Below are positions 56,454 through 64,000 of a stretch of 64,000 bases of DNA, piece after piece. The notes beneath the pieces are model-generated. The model searched no databases, was not told the DNA's origin, and was given only the letters and a program-made list of their open reading frames with translations. How positions within the stretch are numbered: position 1 is the first letter of the stretch; each line of letters starts with the position of its first letter. The stretch lies in NCBI RefSeq assembly GCF_010093815.1, contig NW_022985552.1:1827827-1891826 (forward strand), in the 5' to 3' direction. The position numbers and the translations under genes were made by a program. Source of the DNA: Pseudovirgaria hyperparasitica. Taxonomy: Eukaryota; Ascomycota; Dothideomycetes; Acrospermales; Acrospermaceae.

Positions 56454-59400
56454 GTTGTGGTGGTGGTGGTGGGGAAAAGCAAAGAGTTATGATGATGTCC
56501 CACAATCCACGTGATGCGATACCTGGCCTAAGTGTAGCAAGACATGATACCCCATTGTACGAGAACAAGGATGCGACACTAACGTCTTCATTCATATCGA
56601 TAGTTGGTAGATTAACTCAGTAGGCCATGTGCGTCTTTGTTACTGTGCTGTATTTTCGTATCATTTTTTGGCTCATCGATGGAGCTACCACTGGTAAACC
56701 AGTTCACAATGTAGAGTGATATAAGCGCGGTACATTACGGGCCAAAACTCTTGAGGCAAGCTTTTGATTATGTAAAGTACGGAGAAATTCAAAGGTTTAC
56801 GAAGCGAATGAAGCTCACAGTCACCGGAAAACCACATCAAAAAAATTATAAAAGATATATGCAATAGCAAATTTAAAACCAACGCAAGACAATACGAGCG
56901 CGCAGAAGAAATGCCCAGGAAAATATGTTGAGGTAGCAACGGAGGCGCAGAAAGTCCTAGAGTAAGGATAAGTGTGAGAGACTGAACTTAAGAAACAGTC
57001 ATATCTGACGACGTAATGATCAAACAACGGAAATGAACGGACAAAAAGTCAATTTGCATATCGTTATATATACATATATGTGACTCTGAATAAACGCGCT
57101 TTACAACACACTCTGAAACTCTCAAGCACAGGTCTTCATCACAACCTACAGCATGCAGCTCACGGATGTGAGCACGCATCGATGCAGAACCTTAATGTAT
57201 GACAATAGAACAGTACTACTGCGTCTATCTATTCACAAGGTGAGTACAACATGCATCGTATAGTTCCTCTCATAGCCAAGACAAGCATGTAATGAGCCTT
57301 TGATAGTAGTGCTCTGTGGTAGCCCGTGAGACAAGCATTTGCATGGCAAGTAGCTTCGATGACGCTGAGTTCCCGATGGATTGACTCCTCACGTACACAC
57401 GCATTCCAGACAGTATTCCGTACAGATCCACGCCAAAATCTATCTGGCCAGCCACACCATCATGACTACGTCCGGCCCAAGGATTCTGCTTTCCGCGACT
57501 GTACCATTATCACTGTGTCGCATCTGTACCGACAAAGCGACCCATACCAACACATGCCTCTTCTCAAGTAAGTCAGTCGCAAGATATATCACGAGCCTTG
57601 TCTCGGTACCTGCACTACGCTGTATTCACGAGATGACCCATGCGCGCCAGTTCTGTGCCTGTTAGCATCCATTGGGACCCAGAGGGACGGATAACGGATC
57701 GGCCCAGCGGCACGGCGCGATGCCACGCGATGTGATGCACATTTGGAGTTACTACCAGACGAGCGTGATAGGAGCCCATTAGACGAGCCCGCGGCAGTGC
57801 AATTATGTGAGTGCAGGCGACGTACAGGAGTCGAGTCAGGGGTCGCGGGCGTCGTGAGAACACGTCTGAGACGGATTGGTAAAGTGTGTGTGTAGGTAAG
57901 TGTCGAATGAGGCGAGCGCTACTCTTGAATTTAGGACTATAAGACGACTATTTCCAAGTCCAGGCTAAGATATATACCAGCGACGGTGCAGGGAGGCGAT
58001 GGTCAGCCCAGGGATGCCTCATAGCAGCGTACACAAGATGAACGACAGCGTCAGAAGTGGGCGAGCGGCCCCTAGCTGTCGTCTTGCGGCTCTCTGTCTA
58101 GGCTCTGCAAGGCTTGGCGGGCTGAGTAACCGGGGCGTCTGAGCGGTCAAAGGTCGAGTCGACCGGTGAAAGAAGTACAAGGCAACAACGAAAATCATTA
58201 TAATAGCCCGGTTTTCGGGTCAGATCATATGTGAACAGCATGCGGGCAAGAAGCCAATCACACAGGCCAAAGCTGATCGGTGAGGACTGCGGCTGATGAG
58301 GTTCCCGCTCTGGTCGGTCTCTTAACTTGATGTTATTCGAGAGACCTATTGTGAACAGCCAATTCTTGAGGTTCCGATTCCAATGTCTATGCAAGTCAAG
58401 AGTCATACTACTAGGAGAATTTTGTCGGGGTAAGCGCTCTTCACACCGTCATTACGCTATGCGGGTTTTCCATGATGGTTGCCTATTTTTCTTGAAGATT
58501 GTGAACCTGGGCGACTCTTCCCTGTAGCACGGGTTGTGACTGCTAAGAGATCCATGTTGTCGTATAATAGGCCGGGGGATATTCATACCGCAGATGAGGT
58601 TTCAGCGTCAGACGGTAAACCGTTGACGCTCAGCTTGAAGCCATATGATTGTGTGGCTGATATGTCCATATGCCGGGCATGGGAGATGGATTCTCAAGAC
58701 TGACCGGTTAAGATCTACGATATTTGTGACACAAGCCAAAGGTCCTCTCAGCAACCACATTGCCAAATATGGGCATATGAGCCTCAATCGACTCAGAACT
58801 GCGACACGTAGACATTGTAGCAGGGGAAGCCTGTATTCTCAATTGTGTCCAAAAATCGTTAGTGAGTTTGTTGACGACTTGCAATGCTACAGCTCTACTC
58901 CGTCAACTGCTCAGCTACAATGTCTCTTTCATCATGCAATTCCACATTAGAGTCTGCCTGACATGGCAGTGCGCCCGACGGGAGGACTGACCCAATTCTG
59001 TGGAAGTGTAATGCGGCCCTGCGGCATAGCATCCCAAAACTGGAATGCTCCTTCCAGTCATACTTCAACACTACGGTAAGGAGGAGAGTCTAAGTGTCCA
59101 GGTGGGTACCACCTGCAAACCTGTCATCTTGTCCATTGGTCTAATCTCAAGCCGACCAGAGCGCCAAATCCCACCTTTTGTCTACCAGTCCGACTGGTTT
59201 TCGCAATTTCGAATGTGGACCCCAAATCATGACACGCCTATCGCTGGTAATGCGCTGAAGGTGACGCGGCTCGTCGAATCCGACGTGGGATGAGTCTGAA
59301 GAGCCGCTATCACCGAATGGCTAACTGAGGCTAGAGTTTGCCTTCTATTCTTAACGGAAAATACATGCTTGGACACTTGCAGAGCCTCAAAACTCATCAG

Positions 59401-59650
59401 CTGATAGCAATCATTGCATGTGAGAGGTTACACGCACGAGCTGTATTCGTACATAGTGGTGATATGTGTTGGGCCTTAGATGGTCTGGCACGAGGCTCTG
59501 CTCATCTCGATGAGCTGGCTGGACAAAGAGTCATTCGTCAGGGACGGCTTCTCACGTATAAGAAGAAGCATCTCCTCACTGTTGGGTATTGGACGCACCG
59601 CCGAATCACCAATTCAGTACCCCTGCATGTATTCAGCAAACATGTTCGCT
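56454..59650. other. Gene-poor stretch
   Basis: The longest gene-free stretch of the window, 3.2 kb. It holds a GGT-repeat run near 56455-56472, the flank of the BTB gene and many short random frames. I saw no domain, no RNA gene, no terminal repeats and no obvious AT-rich RIP-like block. The last few hundred bases should hold the promoter of the dioxygenase. Confidence 0.4.
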
Positions 59651-61152
59651 ATGCCATCTTCACTTCTCACTAGGACTCCTTCTTTAGAGAGTATCAGCTC
59701 CTTCCGCTCGTCAGAAACGACGATCTCGGAGATCAGTGGCTTCGCTCCGGCATCTATTAGCCCTAGAGTCTGGGATGGAAGCACCTTGACACCGGAGGAT
59801 TACGTTTTCAAGTTATCGAAGGAAGAAGTCCAAGCAGTTCGCCACGCCGTAGTGAGCTTCAAATGTAAGTATGATAAGAAATTCTGGGACGTTGGAAACC
59901 TTTTCATCATTAGATAACCGCACCTCTCATGGTCAAAACCGGCAGGAGAGATACTTGTCCGCCAAGCATCAGCTAAATAATATGTTCGGGGCGTTTTACT
60001 GACCAGTCTACATCGCAGTGAGTGGACGACCCCGGAGCGACTTGAGTCCAAGCACGTTTCATCTTCCACTCGAACTCGCAAGAAAACTTCGCAATTGTAG
60101 CGAACACATCCATGACGGTCCTGGACTCTCCGTAGTCAGAGGCTTGAATGAGGCACGATTCAACGACGAAGAGAGTGTATTGGCATTTGTTGGGGTGTCC
60201 TCCCATGTTTGTCCGGAACGAGCCACAGATGGCTTCGCGAATCAAACCCTGAGTTAGCATTACTATGTCTACCCAGGACAAATAGCGACTGATGCTAGTC
60301 ATAGGTCATATTCGTGATGCCACTCGAGATAAAGTTCTGGAAGGAGCTGAGCACATTGGTCTTGCCGGGTCAAAACTTCCGACAGCTATGGTAAGCTGAT
60401 CATCTGCTTTGCCAAATTCTCGGTGGGTGGACTTCACATTGCTGACATTCAAAAGGAGTTTCACGCAGATCGCTATTCTGGAGACGTCTTAGCTTTATAT
60501 GTGCGCAACACAGGGGGCGAGAACAACGGTGGAGACCAGTTTCTTGCGAGCTTTGGCGCCGTGTACAACGAGATTCTAGCCACTGATCCAGAGGTATTGG
60601 ACACTCTGTCGGTAGATAACTGGCCATTTGAGATGAAGGACTCGTAAGTAAGATAACTACATATCATTTCATTAGCTGAACGCTGCATTCAGGAAGACGG
60701 AATTGCCCTACCTTGAGCCAGGACCTGTCCTTTGGTTTAGCAGAGGCAGACCAATTTGTCAGTTGGTGCGAGCTCCACTCCTTGGAAGCCCCAAGATACC
60801 AAGATCGTGTGCTATGCCAAAGCTTTCAGAGAAGCAGTTGTATGCGCTTCAAGTTGTGGAAAAAATCGCTTCGCATCGCAAAATCAAGCTGGATCGGCAA
60901 GAAGGCGACATACAATACATTCATAATCTTAGTGTAATGCATGCTAGATCGGCGTATGGATCTAAAGCAGAAGGTCCTAGCCAACGTCACCTCCTGAGGA
61001 TGTTCCTTCGGGACCCTCAAAGGGCATGGGTGAAACCTCCAGGCTATTGTCAGAAGTTCGAAGGTTGTTTTACAAAAGATCGAGAACAAAACATCCCGAT
61101 ATTTGATGCTGATCCATGGAGAAAAATCAGTGGTCGAGATAGCCACGGCTGA
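59651..61152 (+). CDS. TauD/TfdA-like Fe(II)/2-oxoglutarate dioxygenase
   Basis: Probable 2-oxoglutarate-dependent dioxygenase (taurine catabolism dioxygenase family); the substrate is unknown. Five exons (59651-59864, 60019-60252, 60305-60390, 60456-60643, 60693-61152) give 393 residues in frame. The N-terminal VWDGSTLTPEDYVFKLSKEE and VVRGLN blocks are typical of the fungal branch. The metal ligands are visible as EFHADRYSGD (His and Asp) and NLSVMHARSAYG (distal His), with RHLLRMFLRDP supplying the 2-oxoglutarate-binding Arg. In-frame ATGs at 59627 and 59642 are alternatives. Intron 1 is long (154 bp) and intron 2 has a GTTAGC donor. It is convergent with a Zn2Cys6 factor 463 bp away. Confidence 0.85.
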
Positions 61153-61615
61153 TTGATTGGGACATTCTCCCCCTGACGAGGTAGTAACTTAGGTGTTAGG
61201 GGGTTTCGACGTTATGGACTGTGTGTTGTCGGGAACCATATGATATTCTTAGATCCTGTCAAAGTGAGGGTCTCGTGGTGGAAAAACTAGACATCTCTTG
61301 ACTAGGGTTGACCCCTAAAGCTTTTTCGTACGTAGTGGTATACCTGAGGGTTTCGTGGTCTATAGGGTGCGTCCAACGTTCAGATTGCTATTTCTTGATT
61401 ATAGAGACGACTCATAACAGCTTCCCAGCCGTTTCACGATCATGTGGTACGACACTTCGATATGGGTCCTCTTGCCCGAAAAGCACAACTTTTGCATCCA
61501 ACTGCCCTCAGGCCAAATCTCTCGGCTTCTTTGCAGTGTTACAAGTGATTGCAAGGCTCATAAAAGTGAGACTCGCTCGGAGTAGTTATTTGTACGGAAG
61601 ATGTGTACGTATCCT
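61153..61615. other. Convergent intergenic region
   Basis: 463 bp between the stops of the dioxygenase and the Zn2Cys6 factor. It should hold both 3' UTRs. Nothing else was recognised. Confidence 0.4.
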
Positions 61616-63787
61616 CTAGTTTCCCAACTTAAAACATTGACACACAACCACTTGGCAACTATAAGCCCGGCAGAATTCAAGTTTGGCGGTAGCTTTGTGT
61701 GAAAAGTTGATGAATCCATCGCCCTTTCTGGGAAGCGCCGCCTGTGCGAGAACCATCGAGGTCGGTATAGTAAGCAGCTTTTCTGCGTTAGCAATGAACC
61801 TTGATTACCGAGGATGAAGACGCTTATACCCTGTTTATCAAGTAGTTGTAATGCCTGTTGTATGTAGAGAGTGGCTTCACCATCTAGCTTCGCTTCCTTT
61901 TTGACCTGTGGTAACTGTTGTCTGGCGATGTGAAAAGGTACAAAACCCTTTAAGACGCAGCGAAAATGCTGAAGCAGGATACGCGCGGATAGTTTCCATT
62001 TGTCAATTTGTGTTTTTATGACGAAGGTGACCTGACTCTCGAGAGCCTACGAACGATTACTCAGAACAGGATTCATGTATGAATTGACGCGTTACTACTT
62101 ACCGTTTTCATCTTAGATCGAGCGTATGTGCTGGCACCATCATGGATGTACTCGAGATTGGAAAGAAGAACAAAACATGTCAAAAATATTTCATACCAAG
62201 GCTTCGCTCCGGATCCGAATATCTTGCTCTTCAGTCCCTTTACGAGCTCAACTTGGAGCTCGTTAATGTACTTTAGGATAGCAACATCGAACTGATGTCC
62301 CATAGCCTGAGGCAATGGTGTATCCATTCCTCGGTTGTATGACTCATAATCGGAAGGACTTGAGCTGATGTAGTCTACTCGTCGAAACTGCGTTGGGTCA
62401 CCCCCAAAAACCGAGCCATACCCTTGAGACATGATCGCACCGCATTGTATACGGAGAGCCAGTGCGACAATCCTTGAACCTGACTTGTCTCTATAGCGGC
62501 AAGCTTCAAGGAAAGTGAGGTGATTCAAAGGATCATCCCGGTATTGTGAAACGATCCATTTCTCAACGCTGGGTTGCGCAGCCTGAATCAGTCTACTCAT
62601 ATCGTCTACGAGCTTCGAGGTATTGTAGATGGCAAATGGCTGTGTGGTGATTGGCTGCCGTCCACTGATGTGGTACGTAGTAGTATCCATTGCGAGCGTT
62701 TTGTCGACATTATATTGACCATATTGTACAGTTACATGGTGTCCGTGGACTTGGACATTTCCAGGAAGAAACCAATGCACTTCCACGGTAGGTAGAGGCT
62801 CGTCTACACGAATGAAATTATAGCGTATAAATTCAGCATTCTGTTGCCGAAACCTGGCATTGCCTACAACTTACGTTATTAACCTAGTATTGAGTCTCAC
62901 ACAGATATGACTTACAATGCCTGATCATGCTATGATCCGCTAAATCTGCTCTTGTGCATGGCTCCAAAAAGCTACGAGCTGATCCAGCAACTTTAGTGCA
63001 TCGTTGGCATGGATTATTTCCATCGCACTACGAATATGTGAGTACATGCTCGAAGGATGCCTTCTACAGACGAAAAGTGACGACCAGCTGGGAGTCGAAC
63101 CAGAACTCTCTAATCACCATGAAAATCTATAAACATCTCTTAGGCAGGGAGGTCTTGTGACGTCTAGCATTGGAAAGAGGACGTTCGAGAGTAATACAAA
63201 TCTGACAAAAACATACTTACCCCAAGCTTATACATCTTGCAACGTAGACAGCGCCCGGTCTTTCGCATTTCAGCAGCTTTGGCTCGCCCTTCATCAGTCA
63301 ACTTGCCCTGTCTCTTCGACACCTTGCTCTTTGGTTGACGTTTTTTAAAGTGAGCACTACTGCGACTTGGCCCATTCTGATACCGAGGATCCCCTTTCAG
63401 TGGTTGAGGTTCAGCAGGTTCTTCGGCCTGCTCAACTTTAGAATCATGAGCTAGTCCCGCTTCGGCAGATATAGAAGGTGAGCGGTTTTCGTTGCTAGGT
63501 GGGCTATCGATTACAAGCTCCTCTGTTCCATATGGAGAATCATGTGGGGAGCTGATGTTCTGCCACGAGCTTGACGAAGGGACCGGTCCAGCGACAAGGG
63601 GCTGATAGTGGCTTTGCTGAATCCCGGTGATGGTTTGAAAGTTGATACCAGACTGAGTCTCGTCCATATTGAACGGAGCGTAAGGCTCGCTGTTGCCAAC
63701 GCTTACGAAGCTAGGCGTCATTGACGTATATGTGGAGCTGTAATTTTGCGGAGCGCCATGATCGACATGGCCTACCTCTGTCGTCAT
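61616..63787 (-). CDS. Zn2Cys6 binuclear-cluster transcription factor
   Basis: Fungal Gal4-type nuclear regulator; targets unknown. Five exons (63787-63221, 63027-62916, 62863-62103, 62046-61830, 61782-61616) give 607 residues. A disordered Ser/Pro/Asn-rich N-terminus (about 1-170) precedes the basic cluster region. The zinc cluster reads C-x2-C-x6-C-x5-C-x2-C-x13-C and is split by a 193-bp intron just before its third Cys (CLRCKMYKLG then CDGNNPCQRC). The last spacing of 13 is longer than the usual 6-9. The C-terminal half is helical, as in the fungal-TF middle domain. An in-frame GTG at 63829 precedes the ATG. The cluster sits after about 180 residues, as in a subset of these factors. The nearest candidate target is the adjacent convergent dioxygenase, by position only. 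Confidence 0.85.
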
Positions 63788-64000
63788 TGTGAGTCTGCGT
63801 AGGCTATCGTCAGGATTATCTCTAATCACACCATTAGACTGTCAACATACTGGCCTTGCCTATCGACTGTATGACTGTGAACAAGAAAAGCGCCATCACG
63901 GACATTATGTTGGTGATACCCATGAGTAACGGAATTGGAGCGAACCAGCAGTCTACTCTGTTGGCCATCACCAAAACAAAGGGTCGAGCTGGGTGAATGG
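63788..64000. other. 5' flank of Zn2Cys6 gene
   Basis: Upstream region of the transcription-factor gene, cut by the window edge. No feature was recognised. Confidence 0.3.

Overview
The window is nuclear DNA of a filamentous ascomycete (Pezizomycotina). Its genes carry short introns of about 45-100 bp with GT..AG ends, its proteins are fungal families (Hog1, a group III G-alpha, App1, Irc3, a Pth11-type rhodopsin-domain protein, a Zn2Cys6 factor), and there is one intron-bearing tRNA. A dothideomycete is my best guess, but that rests on general resemblance only. I rebuilt most genes by joining open frames across splice sites. Every joined model that I totalled came out in frame.

Layout. 0.4-9.6 kb: BET double-bromodomain protein (-), Utp5-like nucleolar protein (+), LSM1 (-), short-chain dehydrogenase (+). 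10-21 kb: App1 phosphatidate phosphatase (+), a small hypothetical gene (-), GMC oxidoreductase (-), small secreted protein (-), tRNA-Thr(AGT) (+), DenD-like epimerase/dehydrogenase (+). 21.8-31.4 kb: Irc3-like mitochondrial helicase (-) divergent from an Rrn5-like Pol I factor (+), Avl9 (-), Hog1 MAP kinase (-). 34.2-44.5 kb: group III G-protein alpha (+), an unrecognised nuclear-looking protein (-), a possible tiny membrane protein (+), ferric-reductase-like oxidoreductase (+). 44.7-56.5 kb: Pms1 (-), L-2-hydroxyglutarate dehydrogenase (-), rhodopsin-domain membrane protein (+), peroxisomal 3-ketoacyl-CoA thiolase with a PTS2 (-), BTB/POZ protein (+). 59.6-63.8 kb: TauD/TfdA-like dioxygenase (+) convergent with a Zn2Cys6 transcription factor (-).

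Most genes are core housekeeping or signalling genes with no evident common pathway. Two signalling genes, HOG1 and the G-alpha, are divergent across a 2.9-kb repeat-bearing intergenic region. The dioxygenase/Zn2Cys6 pair is the only arrangement that looks like an accessory metabolic module. I saw no transposon, CRISPR array, viral sequence or clear secondary-metabolite cluster. I did not find a convincing new biological system. The observations most worth following are an in-frame TGA followed by 71 more open codons in the rhodopsin-domain gene, a UIM-like motif in App1, alternative C-termini from HOG1 intron retention, a stop-free 48-nt intron in the ferric reductase, and the unrecognised 596-residue protein.
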